A DNA stretch of 64,000 nucleotides, from assembly GCA_018402305.1 (NCBI GenBank), contig JAGYJE010000006.1, positions 116,949 to 180,948 of the forward strand, given 5' to 3'. The stretch comes from Puniceicoccaceae bacterium. Its GTDB lineage: Bacteria; Verrucomicrobiota; Verrucomicrobiia; Opitutales; Coraliomargaritaceae. Of this stretch, positions 12,668 to 23,384 are shown one piece after another (the stretch's first letter is position 1; each line of letters begins with the position of its first letter). Both the position numbers and the translations under genes were made by a program. The notes beneath the pieces were generated by a model. The model ran no database searches. It was not told the DNA's origin and saw nothing but the letters and a program-made list of their open reading frames with translations.

Positions 12668-13171
12668 ATGAGTGATTCCCAACAGCCTACCTTTTTGGTA
12701 AATGCCTATTCCGAGCCCGTCGTGGTCAAAGTGCTGGGCAAGGCCAACTACCTTAATTGTAATTCCTTTAGGGAGTTTGTCGAAACCATCATCGCCGGGA
12801 GTTGCAGCCGAATTTTTATCGATTTTTCAAAGTGCACGGGCATGGACAGCACCTTCCTTGGAATTTTGGCTGGCTCCGCAATTGACTTGCAAAAAAAAAA
12901 TCCAATCGGCGAATTGATCGTCGGAAATCTTAGCGAACGAAACCACGAACTCATTTGTAATCTCGGTTTACACAACCTGCTAACCGTCGCCGATGAGGCG
13001 GAATCTTCAGAAGCTCATCTGGATGCGCTGGAAAATCGGGAAGTTTCCGAGGCGAAGCAAATTCTTGAGGCGCACCGAAACCTGACCAAGGCCGACAAAG
13101 AAAACGAAGCGAAATTTCAAGACGTCATCGCGTTCCTCCAAAATCAGGTTGAAGAAAAAAAGCCTACGTGA
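12668..13171 (+). CDS. STAS-domain protein (anti-sigma factor antagonist-like)
   Basis: FIDFSKCTGMDSTFLGIL motif; followed by a SpoIIE-type phosphatase gene. Confidence 0.75.
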   Translation: MSDSQQPTFLVNAYSEPVVVKVLGKANYLNCNSFREFVETIIAGSCSRIFIDFSKCTGMDSTFLGILAGSAIDLQKKNPIGELIVGNLSERNHELICNLGLHNLLTVADEAESSEAHLDALENREVSEAKQILEAHRNLTKADKENEAKFQDVIAFLQNQVEEKKPT

Positions 13172-13214
13172 CGCGCCCCACCAACCCTAATGTACACGAG
13201 TTGAAATCCTACGT

Positions 13215-14651
13215 ATGCTTGCATTTACACTAGGCTTTATCGTCGGCGCCTTTCTCCTTTGGCTCCTCTCTGCGGGCAAGCTTCGGGAAATCAGGATTCT
13301 TGATGAACAGAAGCAACTACTCCAACAAGAGAAGCAAATTGTCGTCGAGTTCATGCACAACATGGTTGAGGCGGTCGCCGAAGGCAGCGACCGAACGTCC
13401 ATGTTTCAACGCATCATTCACGCCGCGATTCTTAGCACGGGGGCCATGAGTGCCTGTATCTTTGAAAAACGCTCGGATGGTAGCCTCCAGGGTGTCGCGG
13501 TTGAGGGCCTCTTTCCCCCTCAGAGAAAATTAATCAAGCCGGATACAGGTCAACCCGCTACGCGCTCACAGTTCCTGGAATCCGTCCTGAAGTCGGAAAA
13601 CTACAAAATGGGTGAGGGATTGATCGGTCAAGTGGCCAAATCCCGGCGCGCCCTCCTCATTGCCGATGCGCAAAACGATCCCCGCGTGGTGCACCATGAG
13701 GACTCCTCACTAACCGTGCGCTCCATCATTGTCGCGCCCATTATCTTTCAAGATGAACTGCTCGCCGTTCTGGCCGTCGCCAACCCATCTGACGGGTTGG
13801 CCTTTACGGAAACCGATTTTTCACTTGTTGAATCCCTCGCGGAACAGGTTGGACTCGCCCTCCACAACAGTGAGGCCATGCAACTTCAGATTGAAAAAAA
13901 TAAACTCGATCTCGATATCGAACTGGCCAGCAACATCCAAGGCCTGTTGTTACCCAGAGTATTTCCGCCCGCTGACCACATCGCCTTCGCGACACATTAC
14001 AAGGCAGCCCAAAAAGTAGGTGGCGATTTTTACGACGTCTTTGCCCTCGACGAGCGGCGTATCGCCTTTGCCATTGCCGATGTATCGGGCAAGGGTATCT
14101 CCGCCTCCATCCTCATGGCCATTTGCCAAACGCACCTCAGGCACTACGCCCAACAGCATTGCTCTCCCTCGGCGGTCCTCAGCTGTATCAATCGAGCAAT
14201 GGAGCCCACCATGCAGAGGGATATGTTTATCACCATGGTCTATGCCGTCATCGATTTAGACACCGAGCAACTCACCTTGGCCAGGGCCGGACATGAACTG
14301 CCACTCTTTTACGATTGTCACACCAAGGGCGGCTTGGATGTAGATCCAATCCAGTCTCCCGGAATGGCGGTCGGCATGGTGGCTCCGGAAATCTTTGATA
14401 GCATCATTAAAGACGTCTCAATCCACTTTGGTTCAAATGATGCACTCATCCTGTATACAGACGGCATCACCGAAACCGCAAACACGGAGGGTGAGGAATA
14501 CGGCAGTGAACGGCTCCTCCGCGTCCTCAAAAGGCACGGTGATCGCGAGGCCCAAGTCATTATTGATAAAGCTCTGGAAAGCGTCGATCGATTCAGTCGG
14601 GGCTCGGGGCAGTTTGACGACCTCACCCTCATCGCGGTCAAACACGCCTAA
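13215..14651 (+). CDS. GAF domain PP2C (SpoIIE/RsbU-type) serine phosphatase
   Basis: N-terminal TM, GAF region, then VGGDFYDVF, IADVSGKGISASILMA, LILYTDGITE. Confidence 0.9.
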   Translation: MLAFTLGFIVGAFLLWLLSAGKLREIRILDEQKQLLQQEKQIVVEFMHNMVEAVAEGSDRTSMFQRIIHAAILSTGAMSACIFEKRSDGSLQGVAVEGLFPPQRKLIKPDTGQPATRSQFLESVLKSENYKMGEGLIGQVAKSRRALLIADAQNDPRVVHHEDSSLTVRSIIVAPIIFQDELLAVLAVANPSDGLAFTETDFSLVESLAEQVGLALHNSEAMQLQIEKNKLDLDIELASNIQGLLLPRVFPPADHIAFATHYKAAQKVGGDFYDVFALDERRIAFAIADVSGKGISASILMAICQTHLRHYAQQHCSPSAVLSCINRAMEPTMQRDMFITMVYAVIDLDTEQLTLARAGHELPLFYDCHTKGGLDVDPIQSPGMAVGMVAPEIFDSIIKDVSIHFGSNDALILYTDGITETANTEGEEYGSERLLRVLKRHGDREAQVIIDKALESVDRFSRGSGQFDDLTLIAVKHA

Positions 14652-14658
14652 GAATGGC

Positions 14659-16758
14659 CTAGCCTTCTTTCAGAAGATACTGCCCCCAGCCTTTTTCGAA
14701 GAACTCGCGCTTTACCTCAGGCTTTAAATCGACCGCGATTGCGCGGACCGCAATCCGCTCGCCATCCCGGCAGACAACTAACTTCTCTTCGCGGTCTTCC
14801 GAGCGCTCCTCCACAAAGCGGAAGCGGCTCAAATCCTCATGGCTCGCCTCTGGGCAGCGAGTTCCGGCCTCTGAGCAGATAGCACGCGCACCCCGACTTC
14901 CTCCGCCGTTTTTGATGTAGTGATCCAAGGCCGTAAGCACGGCCAGGGAGTTCCAAGCCATCTGCTGCCAGCGGAAGGCCTGCCCCACGAGTGAGGCAGA
15001 ACTGACCGACAGGCCCCGCTCCTCAATCTTCACGCTTAATTCCCGCGCATCAACCATCGCCAGTGCCACCCCCGCCTGCGAGCAGATGATGCCCGCGTAG
15101 TCGCTCATGCGCGCCTGGATCTCCGCCTTGACCACCTTGGGACTCAGCCCATTCGGGTTGCTTAGAAAACGGTTCGCATCATCCAACGCTTTGGCGATTT
15201 GCTTCGCTACATTGTCTTCGTTCGGGGAGAACTCCTCTCTTTCCAAGCGTGAGCGCTTGATCGCGATCGCCACACGCTTGCCAAAAACCTGTCCGGAGTT
15301 TAAGGCGGCACCTCCGGGACGAGTCACCCCATGGCTGCCAGCGGCTTCCCCGATGGCATAACACCCGGACAGACTGGTCTGCCCCCAATCGTTGATCAGG
15401 ATGCCACCGTTCATGTGTTGATTGTTCATCGTGAACTCGAGGGGCTCCTCGCGCACATCCGTACCGTGCATCTTGTAAAGCTCGATCGCCAGTGGATTCA
15501 TCCGCCGGAGGCGATCAATCGGCAGATCAAGGAGTGCGTCGTTATTCTCGAGGTAGCTGCGGACGTCGCGGTCGAGGTCGTCCAGGCTGAAGGCTTCACC
15601 TTCGTTGACCGGCTCCGGGTTCCGCAGGAAATCCAGATAGACTTTCCGTCCCGCCTGGCACTCCAGGAAGACCGCGAGATCAAATAAGCTGGAACCGTAG
15701 TCCAGCATGCGAGTGGAGTGAAATGGCCATTGGTAGCCCTTGCGAAAGGTATTCGAAACCATCTCTCGCGTTGTTCGATAGTAGCGCTTCAGGAAATGGA
15801 TCTCGTTACCAGCCTCATCCACCGAATAAACACGGGGCATCACCTGCACATAGGTCCCTGAAAGATTCCAGGGGAACTTTGTCCGTGGGGTCCCGATCCC
15901 AAACTGGCTCTCCGTCAGGTTGCATAGCTCGATGCCCGCCTCAAGCGCCAGCCCAAGCCCACCATAGCAGTGATGTGGATAGACGCTATCGCGGTAGAGC
16001 TCCCCCGGGCCGCCGGTCGCGATGATCAAGTTCTCACACTGAATGAAGATCAGCCCATAGTCATTGCGTTTTTCGTCACGATGCAGCGCAATCACTCCGC
16101 AAACACGCTCTTTGCCATGCACCGTTTCTTTAACAATTCGAATGCCGCTCGCGCCAGGCAAAATGCGGATACCCAAAGTCAGGGCCTCCTCAAAGAGCAC
16201 CTTGACCATGAGCTTTGATGTGCGTGGCCCGCAACTGGTGGCGCGGCCTGCCTCATCATGATCAGTTTGATAGCGCAGGATCGCACCCTGATCGTCATGC
16301 GGCAGAGGCAATCCCATAAACTGCAAACCACCCACCGCGTCGTTTGATCCAATCGCCTCAACGTACGCCGTCGAAAAATCCATGGCACCACCGGAACAGA
16401 GACTTTCCGCGTATTTCACAAAGTTATCTCCTCTGTAATCAGTGCTCGCGGTGTAGAGGGTTTGCTTGTCGGAACCAGAGCATGCCGATGTTCCGGAAAA
16501 GAGCCCCGTACTGGCAACCAGCACATCAATGCCCCGACGATACGCCTCCACGGCCGCACGCATACCAGCGGCACCGCTACCAAGCACGAGTGCCTCACAT
16601 TGGTAAACGGGAACGCGCGCACCCTCCAGATTAATACAGGTCTCTGCCGGACTGATACCCGCGACCCTCGGCATCTCAAAACGTGTTAGTTGATCAAGAA
16701 TCTCCTGGGGAATCGCGGCAAAGCTTTCAGACTGGGTGACTTCGGTTGGTAATTTCAT
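14659..16758 (-). CDS. FAD-binding oxidoreductase, fumarate reductase/aspartate oxidase-like flavoprotein
   Basis: ALVLGSGAAGMRAAVEA FAD motif; CYAIGEAAGSHGVTRPGGAALNSGQVFGKRVA. Confidence 0.82.
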   Translation of the reverse strand: MKLPTEVTQSESFAAIPQEILDQLTRFEMPRVAGISPAETCINLEGARVPVYQCEALVLGSGAAGMRAAVEAYRRGIDVLVASTGLFSGTSACSGSDKQTLYTASTDYRGDNFVKYAESLCSGGAMDFSTAYVEAIGSNDAVGGLQFMGLPLPHDDQGAILRYQTDHDEAGRATSCGPRTSKLMVKVLFEEALTLGIRILPGASGIRIVKETVHGKERVCGVIALHRDEKRNDYGLIFIQCENLIIATGGPGELYRDSVYPHHCYGGLGLALEAGIELCNLTESQFGIGTPRTKFPWNLSGTYVQVMPRVYSVDEAGNEIHFLKRYYRTTREMVSNTFRKGYQWPFHSTRMLDYGSSLFDLAVFLECQAGRKVYLDFLRNPEPVNEGEAFSLDDLDRDVRSYLENNDALLDLPIDRLRRMNPLAIELYKMHGTDVREEPLEFTMNNQHMNGGILINDWGQTSLSGCYAIGEAAGSHGVTRPGGAALNSGQVFGKRVAIAIKRSRLEREEFSPNEDNVAKQIAKALDDANRFLSNPNGLSPKVVKAEIQARMSDYAGIICSQAGVALAMVDARELSVKIEERGLSVSSASLVGQAFRWQQMAWNSLAVLTALDHYIKNGGGSRGARAICSEAGTRCPEASHEDLSRFRFVEERSEDREEKLVVCRDGERIAVRAIAVDLKPEVKREFFEKGWGQYLLKEG

Positions 16759-16822
16759 AGTAGGATTCGTATTTGTAGATCAGGAAATTTTCGAGCGGAG
16801 CTGCGGTTTCAGTATCCAATCG

Positions 16823-17701
16823 TTAGGATTGAAAGAGAAGGGCGATCGCCAATGTCATTAAACTGGCGCCGGCAAGCCGGAGTATGAAAATTCTGCGCGG
16901 CGCTGCCAGTCGGCTTGAGGAAGCAAATAGTTGTATCGCAATCGCACCAAGCAAAACACTCCAAAGCCCTCGCGTTGTATAGATTACGTTGACGGCTGCC
17001 ACGTTTTGATAGGTGGCCAGCGTATAATTCAAAAGCAAGGCCTGAAACGCCATTACAAAAGAAGCGGCTAGTATCCATGGCCAGGCAACCCGAGGCATCT
17101 TACGAAACGAATCGCGAAAAAATGGCACCAACCCGAGAGAAAAGAATGCGTTCGCCAGCATTGCCAGAAACAAAAACATGGGGACACCAAAGTCGCTCGC
17201 GAAATACCCCACCATCGTATCCGATCCGGCAAAGAAAAAGGAACTTAAAAGCGCCAGGCAAAGCGTCCGCCCGACACGCTCCACCCCGTCACCGGAAAAC
17301 CCCAATAGCGCGATTCCGAGCATCGAGACCACCGCAGCGAGCGTCATCGGCAAGGTGACCACCTCAGTTCCAAGCAGCACGGCCAATAAAACTGCAAATA
17401 CCGCTTTAGTGCCCATGATCGGCGTCTGCAAACTGACATCGCCGAAGCGAATCGCTGTAAACGTGAACACCTGCCCTAGAAAAAAAAGAAAGCCGGTCAA
17501 AATTGGGTAGTGCAGCTTCGCCCAGGGAACAGCCCCCTCATGCCCCCAAAGTAGCGTGGCAAAGACAAGGACAAACAACCAGTTGATGACAAACGAAAGC
17601 CGTAACACACCCGCCCCCCGCGCGAGCGCCTGCTTCGCTAGAATAGCGGCAACTGCGTAGCCAAAGGCAGCGATCGCCGAATAGATGTGAAAAGGCTCCA
17701 T
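16823..17701 (-). CDS. EamA family transporter
   Basis: ~10 TM segments, DMT/EamA-like. Confidence 0.85.
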   Translation of the reverse strand: MEPFHIYSAIAAFGYAVAAILAKQALARGAGVLRLSFVINWLFVLVFATLLWGHEGAVPWAKLHYPILTGFLFFLGQVFTFTAIRFGDVSLQTPIMGTKAVFAVLLAVLLGTEVVTLPMTLAAVVSMLGIALLGFSGDGVERVGRTLCLALLSSFFFAGSDTMVGYFASDFGVPMFLFLAMLANAFFSLGLVPFFRDSFRKMPRVAWPWILAASFVMAFQALLLNYTLATYQNVAAVNVIYTTRGLWSVLLGAIAIQLFASSSRLAAPRRIFILRLAGASLMTLAIALLFQS

Positions 17702-17722
17702 AATTTGTTTGTACGATAAAAA

Positions 17723-17763
17723 ATTTGACCTTATTTATTTTCTGTTCAATAAAAAAGTCAAAT
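17723..17763. promoter_or_regulatory. Candidate operator in the divergent XRE/EamA promoter region
   Basis: Inverted repeat atttgac ... gtcaaat (with inner ttatt/aataa) immediately upstream of the XRE-cupin start. Confidence 0.4.
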
Positions 17764-18298
17764 GAGCCCACACGAATTAACCCTGGATTTCTCCGTCGTC
17801 CGCGACCTGCGCAAGCGGGCTGGTCTGACGCTGGAGGCTGTTTCGCAGAAATCCGGTATCTCGATTGCAGGCCTTTCCAAGCTGGAGCGAAACCAGAATA
17901 TGATTGAGCTTGATACACTGTACCGGCTCGCGCGGGTGTTCGGTCTCTCCGCGACGGATCTTTTGAATCTCGTGGAATCCTGCTCGGCCACCCGCAAAAC
18001 AGCTGAAAGCTACAGCTCCGGTCCCTTCTTATTCGAAAAGTTTCGCTTTAAAGGAATCGATTGCTTCCAGGCAACGGCCCGTAAAGGCAGCGAACTTTCC
18101 AAGCCGGAGGCACATGGTGACGAGTTCGAAATCTGCTGGCTGCGCAAAGGCCATATCCGAATCACATTGCCACGCGAAATCCATGAATTAACCCCGGGGA
18201 CGGCTCTCAAGTTTGATGCCGCCCTTCCTCATCGCTATGAGATTCTGGAGAACAGTGAAATGACCATCCTTCACATCGAGAAAACCCACCGTTTTTAA
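17762..18298 (+). CDS. XRE family transcriptional regulator with cupin domain
   Basis: HTH_3 LRKRAGLTLEAVSQKSGISIAGLSKLERNQ plus C-terminal cupin. Confidence 0.9.
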   Translation: MSPHELTLDFSVVRDLRKRAGLTLEAVSQKSGISIAGLSKLERNQNMIELDTLYRLARVFGLSATDLLNLVESCSATRKTAESYSSGPFLFEKFRFKGIDCFQATARKGSELSKPEAHGDEFEICWLRKGHIRITLPREIHELTPGTALKFDAALPHRYEILENSEMTILHIEKTHRF

Positions 18299-18304
18299 GA
18301 GATT

Positions 18305-19075
18305 ATGCTCTACACAGGACTTTGCTCGATCACTTTCCGAAAATACTCCGTCGATGAAATCATCGAACTCGCTAAGCAAGGCGGGATCGACGGCATCGAA
18401 TGGGGCGGCGATGTCCACGTCCCGCCCGGTGCTCTCGAACTCGCGCGCGCCGTAGGTGAAAAAACGAAAGCGGCGGGCCTCGAAACCTGCTCTTATGGCG
18501 CCTACTACCGTTGCGATGAGGCATCGGAGGACTTCGCCGACGTCCTTGACACGGCAGTTGCCCTCGGGGCCCCGATCATCCGGGTTTGGCCGGGGCGGCA
18601 AGATTCGGAGACTGCCAGCGACGCCTATCGAGCGGAAGTCGTCGAACACCTGCGGCGGGCTGTGATCGCCGCGCGGGAACTGGATGTGACGATTGCACTC
18701 GAGTATCATGGGGGGACGTTTACCGACACCCAGGCATCCGCGCACCAACTTATCCGGGAGGTTAACCTTCCTGAATTAAAACTTTTCTGGCAACCGCGGA
18801 CCGGCGGCAGCTTTGCAAATGATTTGTTGGAACTCGACGCAGCCCTGCCTCACCTCGCTTACGTCCACTGCTTCAATTGGGGCCCGGAAGGCTTTAATGA
18901 TGCGCGTCCACTTCTGGATGGCGCTGCCCAGTGGCAGCAGTTTCTGGATCGTATTCGACAGGTCGAGGGCGACCGCTTTGTTATCCTTGAATTTGTCAAG
19001 GATGGCTCGCCGGAGCAATTCCTGGAAGACGCTCAAGTCCTGCGATCTCTGATCGCCAGTTCCGCCCAGTTTTAA
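18305..19075 (+). CDS. Sugar phosphate isomerase/epimerase (AP_endonuc_2 TIM barrel)
   Basis: GLCSITFRKYSVDEIIELAKQGGIDGIEWGGDVHV; IALEYHGGTFTDT. Confidence 0.85.
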   Translation: MLYTGLCSITFRKYSVDEIIELAKQGGIDGIEWGGDVHVPPGALELARAVGEKTKAAGLETCSYGAYYRCDEASEDFADVLDTAVALGAPIIRVWPGRQDSETASDAYRAEVVEHLRRAVIAARELDVTIALEYHGGTFTDTQASAHQLIREVNLPELKLFWQPRTGGSFANDLLELDAALPHLAYVHCFNWGPEGFNDARPLLDGAAQWQQFLDRIRQVEGDRFVILEFVKDGSPEQFLEDAQVLRSLIASSAQF

Positions 19076-19106
19076 GTCACCCGAGCCTACATCCCCACGC
19101 CTCACT

Positions 19107-19919
19107 ATGGACAATTTAGCACGCCTCGCCATACACTCCCAAACGACCAAGCCCTGGGACTTGCCCACGCTCTGCGCGAAATACTCCGCTGCGGGGGTAC
19201 CCGGAGTTGGCCTATGGCGCCAGTGGCTGGATGGCCGGCCGCTCGCCGAATCAAAGAGGATGCTGGACGACCATGGTCTCAAGGCAGTCTCACTGGTCCG
19301 AAGCGGTTTCTACCCTTACCTGACTGCCCCCGAAAAACTGGCTGCCTTCGATGATAATATCAAAGCTCTTGATGAGGCGGCCGCTGTCGGCGCGCCCCAG
19401 GTCGTCTTGGTCTGTGGAGCGAAACCAGAGCTCAGCTTGCCGGAAAACCGCCGACACATCACAGAAGGTATCGCCAACTTGATCGACCACGCCAGCCAAG
19501 TTGGCGTCAAACTTTCCATTGAGCCCCTCCATCCGATGTATGCCGACTGCCGCAGCGCCGTGAATACCATCGGGCAGTGTAACGACATCATCGATCAAAT
19601 CGGCGAAGAATGGGTTGGTATCGCGGCCGATGTGTATCATATCTGGTGGGACCCGCAACTGGAGGCGGAAATCAAGCGTGCCGGCAAGCGCATTATTGGT
19701 TTTCACGTTTGCGATTGGATGACGCCAACCGCCGATATGCTGAACGACCGCGGGCTAATGGGCGAAGGCTGCATCGACAACCGGGGCATCCGCCAGCTCG
19801 TCGAGGCCGCTGGCTTCGCCGACTGGATCGAGGTCGAAATTTTCTCCGCTCGCCACTGGGCGAGCGACCAGGACGAGTATCTCCAAAAAATTATCAACGC
19901 TTACCAACAACACGTTTAA
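19107..19919 (+). CDS. Sugar phosphate isomerase/epimerase (AP_endonuc_2 TIM barrel)
   Basis: [37 protein letters not shown]. Confidence 0.87.
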   Translation: MDNLARLAIHSQTTKPWDLPTLCAKYSAAGVPGVGLWRQWLDGRPLAESKRMLDDHGLKAVSLVRSGFYPYLTAPEKLAAFDDNIKALDEAAAVGAPQVVLVCGAKPELSLPENRRHITEGIANLIDHASQVGVKLSIEPLHPMYADCRSAVNTIGQCNDIIDQIGEEWVGIAADVYHIWWDPQLEAEIKRAGKRIIGFHVCDWMTPTADMLNDRGLMGEGCIDNRGIRQLVEAAGFADWIEVEIFSARHWASDQDEYLQKIINAYQQHV

Positions 19920-19929
19920 CCCAAATACT

Positions 19930-21081
19930 ATGAAAACACACACAATCGGCATCATCATGAACGGCGTCACTGGACGCATGGGCACCAACCAGCATCTGCT
20001 TCGCTCCATCGACGCGATCATTAAACAGGGCGGCGTAAAAATAAGCCCTACCGAATGCATCATGCCGGATCCAATACTGGTCGGTCGAAACGAAACCAAG
20101 CTCAAGGAGCTGATCGCAAAAACCAGTGTCGGAAAATACACCACCGACCTCGACAGCGTGATGACGGATCCCGCCTACCCGATCTATTTTGACGCACAGA
20201 CCACCCTCCGTCGCTTCGATGCCGTTAAATCCGCCGCTGCTGCCGGCAAACACGTTTACTGCGAAAAACCGACCGCAATCAAAACCGAGGATGCCTACGA
20301 ACTCTACAAAATCTGCCGTGATGCCGGGGTCAAAAATGGAGTTGTTCAAGACAAACTATGGCTGCCGGGTATGATCAAATTTAAACGCCTTGTTGAAAAT
20401 GGCTTTTTCGGCGATATTCTCTCGGTTCGCGGGGAGTTCGGCTACTGGGTTTTTGAAGGACACACCATCCCTGCCCAGCGTCCCTCATGGAACTACCGTA
20501 AGGAAGACGGCGGCGGCATGATCGTCGACATGCTCTGCCACTGGCGCTATGTTCTCGATAATCTCTTCGGCAGTGTGAAGGCTGTCTCCTGCCTTGCGGC
20601 GACGCATATTCCTGAGCGTGTGGATGAAGACGGTAAGCCCTATAAATGCACTGCCGACGATTCGGCTTACTCAACCTTTGAGTTGGATAATGGTGTTATC
20701 TGTCACTTCAATTCCTCTTGGAATGTCCGGGTGCGCCGCGACGATTTGCTGACCATGCAGGTCGACGGAACCAAGGGTTCGGCCGTGGTCGGCCTGCGCG
20801 ATGTCTGGATTCAGCACTACGGCAACACACCCCGTCCGGTCTGGAATCCCGACATTAAACAGCCCATTGATTTCTTCGAAGGCTGGCAGAAAGTGCCCGA
20901 ACAGGAAACCTACGACAACGCTTTCAAGATCCAGTGGGAACTCTTCCTCCGCCACATTGTTTTGGACGAGCCCTTCCCATGGGATCTTCTCGAAGGTGCA
21001 AAAGGCGTCCAACTAGCTGAACTCGGTATACAGAGCTCGGAGGAGCGTAAGTGGATCGATCTCCCCGAGCTGCAAGCCTAG
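19930..21081 (+). CDS. Gfo/Idh/MocA family oxidoreductase
   Basis: N-terminal Rossmann region, [36 protein letters not shown]. Confidence 0.92.
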   Translation: MKTHTIGIIMNGVTGRMGTNQHLLRSIDAIIKQGGVKISPTECIMPDPILVGRNETKLKELIAKTSVGKYTTDLDSVMTDPAYPIYFDAQTTLRRFDAVKSAAAAGKHVYCEKPTAIKTEDAYELYKICRDAGVKNGVVQDKLWLPGMIKFKRLVENGFFGDILSVRGEFGYWVFEGHTIPAQRPSWNYRKEDGGGMIVDMLCHWRYVLDNLFGSVKAVSCLAATHIPERVDEDGKPYKCTADDSAYSTFELDNGVICHFNSSWNVRVRRDDLLTMQVDGTKGSAVVGLRDVWIQHYGNTPRPVWNPDIKQPIDFFEGWQKVPEQETYDNAFKIQWELFLRHIVLDEPFPWDLLEGAKGVQLAELGIQSSEERKWIDLPELQA

Positions 21082-21091
21082 TCGCTTCGCT

Positions 21092-21205
21092 CGAACATCG
21101 AACATCGAACGTCCAACGCTGAACTTCGAATAAGGAGAACGCGGCTCCGCCGCCTAACTGGTTATTCAACGTTGGATGTTCAATGTTCAGCGTTCGATGT
21201 TCAAC
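21092..21205. repeat. Imperfect long palindromic intergenic repeat
   Basis: Left arm gaacatcgaacatcgaacgtccaacgctgaacttcgaataa is near-complementary to right arm ttattcaacgttggatgttcaatgttcagcgttcgatgttcaac; GC-rich centre. Confidence 0.85.
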
Positions 21206-21231
21206 AAGTGCTCAACCAAACCAACGATACC

Positions 21232-22020
21232 ATGACACATTCTACTTCAACTAAACCCGTCGCCCTCATCACCGGGGGTTCCCGCGGTATCGGCTTTGGC
21301 TGTGCCGGGCAACTCGCCAAACTGGGCTTTGATCTCGCTGTCAATGGGATGCGCGACGAGTCCGCCGTAGCCGAACCGATCGCCGCCCTTGAAAAAATCG
21401 GCGCAGAGGTGCTTTATTGCCAGGGCGATATTGGTTCGGCCGAGGCACGCACCGGGATGTTAGGAAGGATTAAAGAGCATTTCGGTCGTCTCAATGTCCT
21501 CGTTAACAACGCGGGCGTCGCGCCAAAAGAGCGCAAAGACCTCCTCGAAGCCACGGAGGAAAGCTTCGACTACGTCGTCGGGACGAATGTGAAAGGCCCC
21601 TACTTCCTGACTCAGTCAGCGGCCAACTGGATGATCGAACAGAAATCGTCGGATCCGGAGGGATTCTACACGATCATCAACGTCGGTTCGATCTCGGCCA
21701 CTGTCGTCTCCGTGAACCGTGGTGAATACTGTGTCTCCAAGGCGGGGGTCGCGATGTTGAGTCAGCTTTTTGCGGCCCGCCTCGGCGAATACGGTATTCC
21801 CGTGTATGAAGTTCGCCCTGGAGTCACCAAGACCGACATGACCAGCGGGGTCACCGACAAATACGATGCACTCATTGAGGGGGGGCTTTGCGTCACGAAG
21901 CGCTGGGGCTTTCCCGAGGATATCGGCAAAGCGGTCGGTTCTCTCGCCAAGGGCGACTTCCCCTACTCGACAGGGCAGGTCATCATGGTCGATGGTGGGC
22001 TGACCATGCCCCGGCTTTAA
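21232..22020 (+). CDS. SDR family 3-ketoacyl-ACP reductase-like dehydrogenase
   Basis: VALITGGSRGIGFGCA, NNAGVAP, YCVSKAGVAMLSQ; start set at MTHSTSTKP, upstream part of the ORF being repeat. Confidence 0.9.
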   Translation: MTHSTSTKPVALITGGSRGIGFGCAGQLAKLGFDLAVNGMRDESAVAEPIAALEKIGAEVLYCQGDIGSAEARTGMLGRIKEHFGRLNVLVNNAGVAPKERKDLLEATEESFDYVVGTNVKGPYFLTQSAANWMIEQKSSDPEGFYTIINVGSISATVVSVNRGEYCVSKAGVAMLSQLFAARLGEYGIPVYEVRPGVTKTDMTSGVTDKYDALIEGGLCVTKRWGFPEDIGKAVGSLAKGDFPYSTGQVIMVDGGLTMPRL

Positions 22021-22057
22021 TCCGGGCTCCGTAGTCAGGAAGAACTGAGCGGTCTGT

Positions 22058-23313
<1,256 letters not shown>

Positions 23314-23384
23314 TTACAATAAATACACAGGCTATTTATTGGAAATCACCTTGCATCCGTGGATATTTCAAGCATTTTCGGGTT

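Noticed and set aside
21172-21231. Upstream extension of the SDR ORF (MDVQCSAFDVQQVLNQTND)
   Set aside because: Encoded by the palindromic repeat; the start MTHSTSTKPVALITGG fits SDR families better
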